From NCBI RefSeq assembly GCF_022539665.2, contig NC_081333.1, positions 2,046,001-2,110,000 on the forward strand: DNA of 64,000 nucleotides, read 5' to 3'. Below the pieces are notes generated by a model, which made no database searches, was not told the DNA's origin, and saw only the letters and a list, made by a program, of their open reading frames with translations. Below, piece after piece: positions 1-13,589 of the stretch; positions within the stretch are counted from its first letter, which is position 1; each line of letters opens with the position of its first letter. Source of the stretch: Daphnia carinata (lineage: Eukaryota; Arthropoda; Branchiopoda; Diplostraca; Daphniidae). A program made the translations under genes and the position numbers.

Positions 1-1240
1 AAAGCGATGGTCACTGCACTTGCTTCGGCATTTCCGATGAAGAAAATGTTAACTGTTTTTTTCTTTCTTTACACAGCCATGTGTCGTATAGTTTGCAACG
101 GTATTCACGTCTATTTTCAAAATGCGGTCTACCGATTTTTCTGATTTCTTTTATTTGCCTTTGCTGTGGGGACTCGAGGTGGGCAAACATTCCATTCAAA
201 AATAACGACGAGTCACTGCCCACGCGAAAAAAATGAGATGGCGTGTTAATAGCGAATAAGGAAACCCCAACGAAAAAAAAACGAGTGGCCGAACGAAGAA
301 TGTGAATGAACATCAGCAAGAGCTGCAGCTTTTTTTTTTTTTTTTTTTTTATATGTTAATGTCCTATATAATATTTTTTTAAACAAATGCTTTTAATCTT
401 TGGTGGACCGAGGATGGGCCAAAAGGTCACAGCCTCGGCTTTTGGGTATCAGCAACGCCTTATCGCGTGCACCACCCGCGTTTCACCTTTCATTTTTTTT
501 GTTCCCCCTCTTACCTGAATCATCTCGCCCGTTGGGATCGTAACACCCATTCAACAGCTTTGCATTCCGGAATGTTGAACAACAGCCTTATCAAAAATTT
601 GCAGGACGATTCAACTCGATCTACCTCTTGTAATTATAGAGAATTGATGCACAAAAAGATCCAATCTTCATTTCTATTTGAAAGGGAGTCTTTGTGTACA
701 TCTACCAGGAACTTGTTTCAAGCCAGGGCCAACAAAAAAAAAAAAGAGTCAGCCATTTGCAAATGCAGTGGATCGTAGTATATGTACAACAGTTTGGAAC
801 ATTGCTCACGTAAAACAATAAAGCTCTACCCAACGGGAGAGCAGCTAATGTTTTACGACTTTGCATTTGACGCTGTCGTGAATAAGAGAGCGTGCGCACG
901 CTCGCGTCGCCGCCCCGCAACAATGCCCGCCATTTGCAGTAGACCGTGCAGATTGGGTACACGAAATTTAAAAAAAAAAGAAGGAAAGAGAGTTCTACTT
1001 TTATTATTGTAGACACCCCGTGACGGTTGATTCATATTTCGTGTGTTTTTTACGACGACAAAAGTTTAGTCTTCACGAAGGTTATAGCCCTTTTCTTCTT
1101 TGAATCTATCCTCTTTCTTAAACTCTGTACAAACAACAGCAGCCTCTTTTAATGACGTCATTATGATTGAATTTTTATTTTTTTTTTTAAGGAAACAATC
1201 GCAGTTAGAAGAATAACACTTGAATTTGATTCGTTATTAG
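1..1240. other. Intron or upstream DNA of the ZP-domain gene
   Basis: No exon can be supported here. The stretch is AT-rich with a long poly-T run near 330-350 and ends in a pyrimidine tract and a splice acceptor at 1239-1240. Because the exon at 1241 begins in the middle of a protein (no signal peptide and no initiating methionine before the ZP module), this is most simply the intron preceding it. The 5' exons, including the signal peptide, are then left of the window or too small for me to recognise. Open frames near 467-778 and 702-1016 have biased composition and no recognisable motif. Confidence 0.5.
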
Positions 1241-3399
1241 GTGAGCGTGGGCCAGAATGCGCTCGGTCAGGAGCCGTGGCAACAGGAACGGCCTCAAAAT
1301 CTGCCGCAAATTCAGAATTTGGAGGTGATGTGCGCCAAGGATCACATGGAAGTCCAGCTGTCTTTCGACAAGCCCTTCACCGGTTTGGTCTTCTCCAAGG
1401 GCCAGTTCGGCCAGGACAACTGCATCTACGTCCAGCCGAAATCCGGCCGCAACAATTTCCGCTTCTCCATCATCTACAACGGCTGCGGAACCAAGCCGGA
1501 CGCCAAGGGCAAATTCTACGAGAACACGGTCGTCGTCCAGTACGACGAGGAGCTGATCGAAGTCTGGGACGAGGCTAAACGTCTCCGCTGCGAGTGGTAC
1601 AACGACTACGAAAAGACGGCCACCAAACCGCCTATGGTCATCGCCGATCTCGAAGTGGTTGAACTCAACTTCAGAGGTTCATTTTCTTATTAATTTATGA
1701 CACTTTAGTTCTAAAAAAAATTAACTCAATTTATATCCCTGCATATTCACAGGTGATAACGTCGACTGTTGGATGGAGATTCAAAACGGGAAAGGACCTT
1801 GGGCCAGCCCAATCAGTGGCATCGTCCCGCTCGGTTCCACTCTGACAATGGTCGTGGCCATCAACGATCTAGCGGGTAATATTATTTTTTTATTATTATT
1901 CCCATTCAAAATGATAGTCACTGAGCAATTTCTTTTATTCACATCGGGTCACTGATTTTCTAGGTGAGTTCGACATGCGCGTCAAGTCATGCGAAGCCTC
2001 CGACGGAGTCAACAGGCCCATCCAGCTGTCGGACGAGCACGGATGCGTTCTCCGGCCGAAAATGGTCTCGAAATTCTTAAAGTTGCGCAGCAACGACGGC
2101 CGCTCGACCGTGATGAGCTACGCCTTCTTCCACGCTTTCAAGTTCCCCGACTCGCTCCAAGTTTACATCCGATGCAAAGTGGAGATCTGCCGTCACGGAT
2201 GCCCCGAACACTGCGACAAGACACTCAGCCGCGTGGTCGATCAGCAATTGGCCTACACCAGCGAGACGAAGGCGTCGTACAGTCCGGCCGGAACAGCTCC
2301 CATTGCAGCATTCTCTCCTATTCCGGCGCAGCAGAAATCGGCGTACGAACTGCCTCCTCAACCTGTGCCCGTCCGCAATTCGTTGCCGCCCGTGCTGCCA
2401 CCTCAAGGGCAACAGTATTTAGCTCAAAGACGGACGCCTCTTCCGGCCGCTCCGGTTAAAGAACCAGAGGTGGAACAGCCCAGCAGCAAACGTCCGTTCT
2501 TTGGCCTGCTCGGACGCAACAAGCAGAGCAGTCCGGAGCGTTCGTCTCGTCCTGGACTCTTCCAGAAGAAGAAGGACAACTTCAGTCCAGTCGCCGCCGC
2601 TCAGGTGGCCCCTCCACCTCAAGCGCAGGCTCAGGTTGTCGACGTTCCCATTCCAATCCCGGGCAGCCGGACACAGGACGAAGGGCTGATGGTCTCTCTC
2701 CCGTCTTCCATTCCTATCGATCGTCCCGAGGCTAAAGAAAACAAAAAAACAGAGGACAATAAATATTCAGAACGCGGACCGGGCAAATTCCCGCACGGAC
2801 CTCGCAGTCTCAATTTCGATAAGCTCGAGTAAATTCAATTAAAAACATTTCATCTCATAATACGTTTTAAACATGAATTTTTCTTTTATCAAAACAGTAT
2901 CGCTCACATCCATGACCTGAGCCAATACGAAGTCCGCGACAGGAAGGAAGGTCTCAAGAGCCGGCCGAAGCGTTCATACGCCATTCACGAACGTCACGTG
3001 CGTAGTGCGGATGTCGGCGTTAAAGTCGGCTACGAAGTGATCTCCGCCGTCGATTTGGCCTTCTCTCTGAACAGCAACGCCACTGGAGAGAACGACGTTC
3101 CAGGCGTCACCATCTTCCAGGGCAAGATCCGCGAAGAAGTCGTCTACGGCATTTGCTTGCCGGCTCCAGGCTTCTCTGCCTTGTTCGTCCTGCTGGCCAT
3201 GTGCGTCGTCATCTCTGTTTTGGTCGCCTCTTTCCTCTGCTACCACAGGCAGTTGCAAAAAGCCGATCACGACGGCCCGTCTCATCCGCACATGAGCGTC
3301 GTCGGAAGCGTCGTCGCACCTTCCATGCCGTTCCGTGACTGGAGCACGGTCCACTTTATCCGGAATCCCAGTAAATCTGTTTTAGAGACCCAATCTTAA
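1241..3399 (+). CDS. ZP-domain type I membrane protein, cuticlin-like (5' end missing)
   Basis: Four exons join in phase: 1241-1676, 1753-1875, 1964-2828 and 2898-3399, giving 641 visible residues before a TAA stop. Exon 1 carries the ZP-N half with four cysteines (in VMCAKD, DNCIYV, YNGCGTK, LRCEWY). Exons 2-3 carry the ZP-C half (VDCWMEI, VKSCEAS, HGCVLRP, and a CRHGCPEHC cluster). A proline/glutamine-rich, presumably flexible stretch of about 200 residues follows. Exon 4 contains a dibasic furin-type site RPKR (2962-2973), then one hydrophobic transmembrane segment (about 3169-3240, ALFVLLAMCVVISVLVASF) and a cytoplasmic tail of about 50 residues. This is the standard plan of arthropod apical extracellular-matrix ZP proteins, which polymerise after release by cleavage and shape the cuticle. 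The exact orthologue cannot be assigned by eye. The start is not visible: position 1241 is a splice acceptor, and the GTG there is not an initiator. Confidence 0.9.
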
Positions 3400-4726
3400 A
3401 GTGTGGGGTTAAAAGGAAAGAACAAAAACGAAAGAGCATCGGTGAATCATTTTGGTCCAAGGCCCACAAACATTTTGAAGTAGAAAACAGACTCAACAAA
3501 AAGTACAGAATAGGGCGGGATGGGCGAAGGTTCTTTGATTTTGTATTCAGCATAATTTATTTGATTTATTTCAATTTTTTTTTTTTTTTTTTTTTTTATT
3601 ATTCTCGCAGTTTTTCATTCGATTTTTCAGCCCAGTTTTGAATCGTATTTAAACGAAGACGCCCAGTTTCTTTCTTCTTTCGAGAAATCTCTTTGAAAAA
3701 TCATTACGGACCGGTTAGGTTTATTTATTGAAATATCTTATTTATTTAATACTTGAAGGATTGTCTTATTCTCTCTCGAGGTCTCGACTAACGAGCAAAA
3801 GTTTTCTGACTGAGAGTCGTGGGCTGTCGGCGGATTTCTCCCTTTACCTTTTGTTTTTTTTTTTGTTCTGTTTTTTATTGTATGGGTTTCTTTTAACAAA
3901 GGTGTTAATTTTTAGTTTCCCTGAAACGCAAAAGGTTTCTTTTTTCTAAATTATTTTTATTCCTCCTCCTACACCTACACCTACACAGGACACATTTTTC
4001 CATCTCTTTCATCTCTCGAATCTACATCAAATTTCGTTATTTTGATCTATGCTCAAATGCCTTAAATTTATTCTCTGGATGGACTTGTTTTCTTTTAATG
4101 GCCGCTTCGTTTTTTTTTTTTTTGTTTAATTAATTTATTCCGTTTTTATTTATTCGGTTTTTGTTCCACAACAGGGCAGAATTTGTTTTTTTTGTTTTTT
4201 AATGATTTCCGATTTTTGAATATCGATCATTTTTCTATGGCTCTTGCTATTCTTATTTCCACAATCTTTCTTTGGGGCGGTTTTACCTTTGTCATCATTT
4301 GATTATTTATTGAGAAGATGAAGAAAGATATTTACATACCACATTCACGCACAGATACACGTACACACACGCATACACAAACACACACAAAAGGGCAAGG
4401 GAGGAGGTACTGATTTGTACACAACCTAACATATTTTAAGTCCTATGAGAGTTAACCTCATTCCTTTTTGTTCTTTTAATTATTATTTTTCAATTTTTTT
4501 AAAATTTATCTCCTCTCTCTACATCCGTCTATTTCTCATTATTTGGATTTGTATCAAGAGATTGACGATAACGGAAGAATTTGATTCCAATACATTAATG
4601 TACAATTCGTGAGGAACCGCGTTCAGCGGCGACTTAACGGACAAACAAAAACGGTTTCATTCTTATCTCCTTGATTTCATTTTTAAATCTCAAAATGATT
4701 CATGGAATTAAAAATGGGTTAGAGAA

Positions 4727-4742
4727 AGGCGTCGCGACGCCT
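4727..4742. repeat. 16-bp perfect palindrome
   Basis: The sequence AGGCGTCGCGACGCCT reads the same on both strands. It lies in AT-rich non-coding DNA downstream of the ZP gene. It could be a dimeric protein-binding site or chance; nothing else supports a role. Confidence 0.4.
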
Positions 4743-5711
4743 AGTTGACATTGAAACTCAATGCCACGACGGAGTTTCGGAATGTCAGACGTCTTGGTAT
4801 GTTGATATTAATAGTTTTGGCTATTTATACGAGAGCCTTCCCCCTCCCCCCCCTCCCCCGCTTCCCCTCCCTCATCCTAGCGGTATTTGCTTACGGAGCA
4901 TGATTGATAATGCCGGAATAAGATTATCATGTCTCTTTTTCCCTATCGTCTGCTGCTACGGTCCCTTTTTGCCCAGCTATTGGCAAGGGGTGACCTCGCC
5001 TAGACGTCCAAACTCTGCCGCGATATTATTTCCAGCTGGTGCGGCTGAGCGGCCACTCTGCGTGTACAGAAGGACGCACACGTTCGACGTGATTCAATCA
5101 TTCCTGCCTTATTAGGATATCTACATCGGTAGGAATGTCCTCGTCAGCCATTTTTCTTTTTTGATCCGCACTCCTTGTCCATGAGCTGTCGTTTTATTTT
5201 TTTAAATTTTGGGATAACATGTCGAAAGGCTTTTCGCTTTGCGTGAGGCAATAGGATTCCCCATTTGGATGGACAAAGGCTATCGTTTCTTTAAATAAAT
5301 TTTGTGTTTTAAATTAACTGATGTATAGCGGGCAGGTGGAAATGTCAAACCTGTTTGAAAACAAGATCGGTTTCAGCGGTTGTTCCCTTTTTCATTCCAG
5401 GATGGCCACTAGGGATCGTTGCGTGCAAGCCAATCTGTTAAATACAGTAGATTCAAATTCAGTTTGAAAAAGGACAATAGCGTCTTTGTTGAATCGCCGT
5501 TTCAAATGACGAGGAGAGTTTGAAACGCGAGTTGCTTTGATCTCAACGCCGATCGATTCGCTGCTTTTATGGACAACACTTGTTCTTTGATTTACCAATT
5601 AATTTGGTAATTTAGTAAAGATTGGTATTCTAATGACAATACACTTTTCAGCTGTGACTGCATCACATGACGAAATCAATTTGAACAACCCCATCCCAAC
5701 CCCGTTCATAA

Positions 5712-6033
5712 GCCCGACTCTTCCACTAAAAAATGAAGTTTAAAATTTTAACTTGAAATATAGCTATATGTTATTTTCTACAACTAAACCTAAACTATGA
5801 TTACGAATAAAATATTGATTTTCATAGAAATTCAGCGGTTTTGAATAAAACGGAATTAAAGTGGGTTTAATCGCAACCCACTTTGAATTTGAATAACTCG
5901 TGAACTCTAAAGCTCAGGTCAAAACGAATTAGATTTTCGACATCCTCGTTCGATTCCGTATCGAAATCACGCATTTGCATAGTTATACCTAAAATTTTGA
6001 AAACATAAATTAAATAAATGGAAAAGTCGGGCT
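5712..6033. repeat. Short element with AAGCCCGACT / AAGTCGGGCTT inverted ends
   Basis: The left end reads AAGCCCGACT (5712) and the right end AAGTCGGGCTT (about 6022-6032), an inverted pair enclosing about 320 bp. A second, related GGCCGGGCTTATT follows at once near 6043. Inside is a perfect 10-bp hairpin (5858-5867 with 5875-5884). The same GTCGGGCTTA motif, repeated two or three times, recurs near 40098-40142 and 50969-51003. Part of the interior resembles, in the opposite orientation, the sequence at about 50765-50850. This is therefore a dispersed MITE-like family; boundaries are approximate and I see no clean target-site duplication. Confidence 0.45.
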
Positions 6034-8195
6034 TATTCTGTAGGCCGGGCTTATTTTTCGTGAAAAAAATCGAACTTAAAATTTTGATTTGCAATCCGAT
6101 AAAGTATAACCTGTTGTAATCAACATGAAACGCCGATTTCGAATAAAATATTAATTTACCCTTTAATTACGTATTTTTTTTTAAATATATAACAGGAAGC
6201 GAATGGCGTTCCTTATAGGCCAACGCCAACTATTTAAATCATTTCTGGTTTGTTTTGTGTTTTCTAACTGAAGCGGCAATTTGCTTTTCTAACGCGGTCT
6301 CGCCCTCTTCGTGTTACAAATTAACGAACAACGCCCAGTTACAATGAAACAACATAATCCAAAACTCTCCTTTATCTTTTTGTTTTCTTAAATCTACTCT
6401 CTTTTGTCTAACATCTCACAGCCGTGTCGTTTTGCTGCCAGCTGTTTCGCGTCCATTTTTGTTTTTCGTCAGCTCGAAAGTCCTATACGCCATGTCCATT
6501 GTAACTGTCTGTAGTTTCAATGTCACGTATCCTTCTTGTATACAAGTAATCCGACATAATCAGCGGGAGCGTGACGAACGAGGCGTTGTTGATGCCCATC
6601 AGACAATCCACAGCAAACAACGAGCAGGGCTTTTTTCACGTTGAAAACACGTTCAAATTAGTGTTTACTCGTAAACGCACCTACACCGTCTCCACTTGAT
6701 GTCGGCCGCACTTGTTTATTGTGACCGCTAGACTTTTGATTGTTTACATTTGCGCGCATCACCCCGTGTCCATTTCAAATTATTTTTCATTCCGACCTCG
6801 TGCAGATTTAATTTATTCCATCGACACAGTTCGAAAACGCCGCTTCTGTCAGACTAGTTTCATATTTACGTGGCTGCCTTTTCATATTTTGTTTGTTTTT
6901 CCTGACAAGCCCAAAGCTCAGCCTTTGTGTTGTTGTTGTTGTTTGGAACGTTGGCGGAACATGGGTTATGACAGCATTGACACCTGTCACATCTTATTTC
7001 TACGTCTATCTCGTGATTATTCCTTTGCCTTCCTCCACCAGTGTGGAACACCGGTGGATAGCCTTCCGTGTTGTTCCATCGTGACTGCGTCTGTCATCAG
7101 CTGTTAGCCTAGAAAGAGGAACGGTAACCAGCCAGACGTGTTCGTATTATAGAAGGGGGGGGGGGGGAAGGGAGAACGAAAGAAATTCCTTTTTATTTTT
7201 ATTTAGAGAACCTTATACGGTGACACGCAGACTCTATTGAAGGTTGTTTTTAGTTTCTGTCACCGACTCACGGCCAACGTACCGTTTCTACTTTCTAAAA
7301 ACAGATGGCCGCAGATTCAAGAAAACATTTCTGAATGTTTTTCTTATCCACTTGGCCGTCCGTAACGAGGGAAACTCAAACTACGGTGACATCCAATTGT
7401 AACAAGAGAAAACTGTGTAAAACGAAGAATAGATCAAGAGAGGGAGGGGGGGGGGGGCTCTGGTTACGGACTGAATCGACGTTGATATCCTTGGCGACGA
7501 GGTGACGATGTTGGCGCCATTCTCCGCCAGGCGTAACGCGCTTCAAACTGCGACGTCCTTTTTTTTTTGTTTTCTTTTTACAATTACGTCCGATCGAAAA
7601 TAAAATAACAACTCTTAACGTTTTGCATAAGCACCTTAATTGGCGCTGGAGACACAACAAGACAAAAAAAAAAAAAAAAAAAAAATTGAAGAATGTGGTG
7701 GACGAGCGCGCGCCGTCCTCTGCGCCGCCCAGACGCTCCGTATGGCGCGCTGTTGACGCGTCGCTGGCGTCGCACAGTGCACCATCGAGTTGAGACCCGT
7801 TTTCCAAAGCTCTCAACGAAGAAACTGTACACATAGAAAAGCAAAAAAAAAAAAAAACAAAACAAAAAAAGGAAAGGAGGCATTAAAAAAGGCAAAGGCA
7901 TTCAAGATGGTGGTGAAGAAAAAAAAAAGGAAATCAAGATGCGGGAAATGAGAAGGGGAAAAAGAGAAGAGTGAAAGAAAACGAGGGGGGGGGGGATGAA
8001 AGAATCAAAAAAAAAAAAAAAGAAAGAAAAAGAAAAACAAGAGAAAACAAAAAACTGGGCTGTAAGTTCCTGTAGCCGCTTCACGACGACCTCCCTCTCT
8101 TTCGTTCGGTTTTGCCTCTTTCTCTCTCTCTCCCGGGATCTATTTATAAATATAAGTTCGTCTTCGGCGTAGAGACAGAAAAAAGGAAAAGAAAG

Positions 8196-8202
<7 letters not shown>

Positions 8203-8232
<30 letters not shown>
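8203..8232. repeat. (GA)n microsatellite
   Basis: An uninterrupted AG dinucleotide run of about 15 units lies in a purine-rich stretch just upstream of the first coding exon of the PARG-like gene. GA repeats near promoters are often bound by GAGA-type factors in arthropods, but no such role can be shown from this sequence. Confidence 0.8.
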
Positions 8233-8236
<4 letters not shown>

Positions 8237-8802
8237 TAGCAAGCAAAAGAACAGGAGCAGAACGCGCTTTGGTGTATGGGCAAAGCACGTATGCACTGCC
8301 GCTGAGAGGGAGGTCCCGCAAAAACGGGAACAGCAGACGGCTCGTGTCGGACACCATCATCAGTTGTCGTGTAGCATCGGTCGTGTTTCATCCCTCCCAG
8401 TCATTGACCGGGGCCCCCTCTTTTTATTTCTTTTTTTCCTTTCGGACAAGGCCAAACAATAATTCAATTTTTTTTTTTTTTTTTTGTTTGCGTTTTCCCG
8501 AGTTCGAAAAGTTGGGGAGGGGAATGATGTGGGCCGCATCGGCTGAACATTTCGTTTGTGCGATATTTCGTGAAACGATTGGTGATTCAGGTGTCATCGA
8601 GTTTTAGAATGAGACCTTTCCTACATTGAGCTACATAAACGAGAGGGGGGGAAGCAACAAGAAAAAAGAAAAAAAACAAAAAAACTTCTTGTTGCTGCTG
8701 TTGTTGTTGGCCGTTGTTGTTGTGGTTTCTTCGTTCGGCTATTTTCCGAGTCGCAGCGGATGCTCTTTGCGGCCGCGTAGCGGTGAACGAATCGGCGTCG
8801 AG

Positions 8803-11800
8803 ATGGCGCTTGTGCTCCTACCGTGCGATTTGCCCACCTGGCCGACGCTCCAGCGACACCTGAACACGCTGAAACAGGAAGCTCGAACGGGCGGGCAGCT
8901 CAAAGAGTGCATGCTCAAGATCTACAATTTATGCAAGTAAAACTTGACCCCTTCTCCTCTTTTTTTTTTTCGTTTTTTTTTCTCATGTTTGACATATTTC
9001 GCTATATTTCGCATTGTCACCATAACATCCGCCTTGACTTTGAAGGGGAAAGGGGATTTTCAAAATGTATTTTTATTTTTTTTGTTAGTGTCCAGCTGTT
9101 GGTCCAGTCCGTTCTTGTTTACTGACCATAATTGTCAAAAGTGGATAGAGGTGTCCCGGATATGGTTGTAGGCCAATTTACACGCAGCCCCTCACCGCAG
9201 ACGCATAATGTACAGCGCACAATATATCCAAAGCATTAAACACAAATTCCGGGTTTATTTCTTATTTTTTATTTTTTTTTATTATTTTTTTTTTTTTGAA
9301 TTGGTGCTTCTTATATGTCGACTAGGTTCAATGAACTAGAAACGTGTAGAGCCCTCCGCAGTAGCGAAATGATCCAATCATTTTCTCTTCTTCCATCGCG
9401 CTTTAATGGAGCACCGCGCCTGCACGCATATCATTAAAAACAAAATCAGTATGGGTCAATTTAGATTGCGGGTCGTAATGAGAATGGGACGGCAGCCGGA
9501 AGATGTAACGTCACATGAAAAGAACAACAACAAGAACAATAAGAAATGATGATTTTCTTTTCATTCTATTTTGTTTTTTTTTGTTTTTTTGTGTGCTAGA
9601 GTTTAAAAAATAGAATGACTATTACATAACACGAGTTTCAAATAAAAGTGCGCCCTCAAATCAACGAGAGGTCTTTTATCCTTTCTGTGTTTTTGAAATA
9701 AAAATATTTGCCAGTCTAATGAAGTAAAAAAAAAAAAATAACATATAAATAAGTAAATAAAAATAAGGGGAAAAAGAACAAATCAACTGGCGACAGTTCG
9801 ATGGTCGTCATAAATCCAAAGCGACTGTTGACGTTCGAAATCATTCGATCTTAAATTCCCTGCCGGGTGCGGCATAGCGCGATCAAATCACCTCTCTCTT
9901 TCTCTCTCTTATTTTTTTTTTTTTCCAACAAGATCGAAACTGTCGATTGGAAATGGATGAAACCGTAAGGTCCATCCTCATTCCTGTTTTTTTTTTTTTT
10001 TGTTTTGTTTTTTTTTTTTGTCTTGTTTCGGTTGATGTTGTTTCGCTCTTGGCTATTGGCGATGCTTCGATTAAAAAGACGAAGCAAAGGCCAAGACATT
10101 TTTCTTTGGGCTTCTTTTAATGTTTATAGATGCGCCATCATAAATATGAATCTCTTTTTCTCTCTTTCTTTGGAAGAAGAAAAAAAAAAAGGAGAGAGAG
10201 AGAAAGATAGAGCCGATTTTCATTGCTTTTCATCATCACCTTTTGGTCTGTTGTTGTTGTGTACTTGGCACGTTATCCGTTCGGCTCGCATCAGACAACG
10301 TTCAGCGATACCGAAGATATAGTGAGATACTACATATTCAGTATTTATTTCTCTCCTTCTTTTCGATATGTATTCGAGACATCATTTGGGACTATTTCCC
10401 CGCACTCTCGAACAAAAACAAACTCAAAGAAGAAAAAAAAAAAAAAAAAAGTTCCATATAAGGTCGGGGTGTTGGACGTTCTGTTGCATTATATAGATGT
10501 ATTTGGTGTTGGCCCTATGGTCGAGTGTGCGCTTCACGAGAAGACGAGTGGTCGCAATTTTTTTTGTTTGGTGATGCTTTTGCTCCAGCAGGAGCCCAGC
10601 AACAAGACGGCGCAACACACACACACACTGTTACACAACGCGTTTTTACCTGTGTGTGTGTGTGTGCTGTATATAGAAAGTAATAGATGGCGGACGAAGT
10701 GACGTCGAAGTAACGTGTCGAGCACTTGTTGTTCGAACTCGAAAAGGGCCAAACGACTTGAACGAGAGCAGTAGGAAAACGTATAGAGTGAGAAGTCCTG
10801 TGTAAACCAGTCGTGAAACAATTGGAGGGGAAACAACACAGAACAACACAAAGCCAAATAAACAAGAAGGGGGGGGGGGGGAAGAGAAAAAAACAAAACA
10901 AGAAGTTGAGAGAGACAGAGAGACGTGCCCGGAATGCTACCAACAGTTCAGCAGTTTGGAGCACGCAGAAAAAGAAGAAGAAGAAAAAAAAAATAAATCC
11001 AACTTCTTAACGCGCTTTTATATGCCAGCCATCAGTTACGTGCTCACGTTCGCTCATAAATTCGATCTTTTTTTGTGCTAAAAAAAAAACAAACAAAAAA
11101 AACAAATGTACTATCGATATCAGAAAATATGAACAGCCAAACACAAAACAAGGTCTACGAGAGCAACGTGTATATAGCTGGCTTTCATATTATATGTCTA
11201 CCAATATATATACAGTAGGCTATATACATACAAATAGTTTTGTTGTTTATTTTTTTGTTTTTTCACGAAATTCTATTCAAAACTGCAAATCTCTTTCGTC
11301 TATTGTTCAATTCTTCTTTTTTAGCTGCTCGTTGTCTGGCTCAGAAGGGGAGTCAATTGATTCGAATGGGCTCTGGCGTGTTATGACGGGTGGAGTTTTG
11401 GAAGGACACACAACAAAAAAGAACCGGAATGTTTCGCTTGTCTTTCTTTTTTTTTTTTTGTGGGGCTCATTAGCTAACAAATCGCGACCAGCCGACCGAC
11501 TAGAAAGAAAAAAAAAAGAAACAAACCAACACTATATTATATGTATACTTTTATACATGCGTAATGCTTTGGGTTTTTTTTTTTTGTGTGTGAAAAGACA
11601 TCGGACGGTCAACGCCCATCTGGTAAATGTCGGTTTTTTGCGTCATAAATTCAAAGTCGGGAGTGTAACAGAAGCGCACAGAAAACATCTCGCGGCCGTT
11701 TTTTTTTGTGTGTGTGTGTGTGTTGCCATCCTTGCGAAGTCCTACAATCGCACACCCAAAGGATAGTTCTTATTTTTTTTTTTTAAATTTATTTTTTTTG

Positions 11801-13554
11801 CTATTCCAAGAGAGAGAAAAAAAAAAAACGAAAATGAAATGAAAACATTTTTTTTTTTTTTTTTTTTCTTTCAAGGTCCAAAGTCCATATGTGAATCTTT
11901 GAGTGAGGGGCCAGTTTTTGTTGGTCTAGTGTAAATAAAAACCGAGTATCAAATGCTCTGGCTGGCGTTGTGCTTTCAACAGCCCGATTTTTCATTTCTT
12001 GCACTCAAGTCCCGGCGCAAATAAAATAACAAAATTTCGCGCAAAAGCTTCAAAAAAAAAATTCAAATAAAACGTTTTTTTCTTTTTCTGCACACACAAA
12101 AGGAAACGCAGAAGCTCTCCTTTATACGTCCACTCATTTTTTTTTTTTTTTTTTTCTTTCGCTATTCTCGTCTCTCTTTCTTTTCGTTGAATTCTTATTT
12201 CTCCGAAACGTCATAAAAGAATACTACACGCATAATCGTAACAATAAATAAACACACACACACACACACACCAAATGCTGTTTTTGAAATAGAAAAAAAA
12301 AAAAACTTAAAAAAGGAACATTTTTTGTGTATGTTGAAAGAAAATCATTTGCTCATGTAGATTGCACCGACAACAACAACAAAAAAAAAAAAAAAACACG
12401 ATCCCGCACGGTCGGCTCGCCGACCAGCAAGGCGGGGCAAATAATGGCGTCGTTGTTGTCAGGACGGCGTTACGCGTATAGTTCTAGATGCATCATAATG
12501 AGCATACCTGAGCAGAAACGACAATGAGACGCTGTTTGCAGCTCACTAAAACGTATACATGTATTGCTGTATATGTAAAAAGAGTCGCCATGTTTCTGGT
12601 TTTGTATTTGTTATGGAAGAAAAGAAAGAGAAGAGAGGGCAAACACAAACATATGAAAAGAGGAACGAAGAAAACAAAAAAAACAAAAAAAAAAAAGAGA
12701 CTCGTTGATTGATTGTGCGTCTGAATTGGTCTGCAACTCGATCTGAATGATAATGACCACCCAACGCGTCAAGGCGAAAGGCAACACACACAAAACAGTT
12801 AGCTAAATAATCTAACAAAAGCTTCGTGTTTCTTTGCATTATTTTTTTTCCTTTACGAATAGCCGTCATTTGATCTTTTGTCGAAGTCTTTTCTGTTTTA
12901 CTGTGCGTATACGACTGTTGCACGGAGTTGCACGAAAACCAAAATGCCTTTAATGTCATTTTTTTTTTTTTTTGTTTGAAAAAACAAACATCGCCTTTTT
13001 TTTGTTTTTTTTTTGTTTACCTACTGAATTACGACGCAAAGTGTATCTCAAAGATGAATCGATTTATTGCAGTACAAGTTTGGAGCCTGATGAAGAGCCT
13101 CTGGGCGACCAGCGAGTCTTTGACGTCCTTTGCGCTGAGGTGGTCGACACCTGGTTGAGCGACGAGGAGCGCCAGGACCTGTTCGACACCCAACTGCCCA
13201 CCATGGTCGACTACGCCCTACAACTCAAGAGCCTGAAGCCGCTGCGCGGTCTTCACTTTAGCCTCCAACAGCAAAGTACGCAGTTTTCCTTTTCTTTTCT
13301 TTTTTTCAGAGACTTGTTTTTTTTCTTTTGTGAATCATTTTGAGCCATCATGGTGGTTGATCATTTCTTGTTGCCATTCTTAATCGACTACAAGCCATCG
13401 GATTGGATGATTTTGTGCCGCCTCATTTGGGAGTGTTCGGCTCAAGCGTCAGAGAGAACCTAAACAGACATAACAGAGAAACCATCGAGAGACATAGAGT
13501 TTTGAATAGGCACACATAAAAAAGGAAAGAATAAAAAGATGCTTTTTTTCAAAG

Positions 13555-13589
<35 letters not shown>

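Larger units (their letters stand above)
3400..8802. other. ZP gene 3' UTR and intergenic DNA, no gene seen
   Basis: After the ZP stop the sequence is AT-rich with poly-T runs, a CA-rich stretch (4345-4390) and a C-rich tract (4840-4870). A possible polyadenylation signal AATAAA lies near 5294. A perfect 16-bp palindrome is at 4727-4742, and a short terminal-inverted-repeat element at 5712-6033 is listed separately. Between 6.1 and 8.8 kb there are G-runs, poly-A runs and a (GA)n microsatellite but no convincing exon. The last part presumably holds the promoter and 5' UTR of the PARG-like gene. Confidence 0.5.

Noticed and set aside
1989-2459. Alternative-frame ORF over the ZP exon (and similar shadows at 1276-1578, 2077-2412)
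   Set aside because: It overlaps the well-supported ZP reading frame; these are GC-rich shadow frames.
7376-8360. Long minus-strand open frames of about 150 residues
   Set aside because: They run through poly-T/poly-A and GA repeats, giving Phe/Ser/Lys homopolymer-like peptides with no splice logic or family motif.
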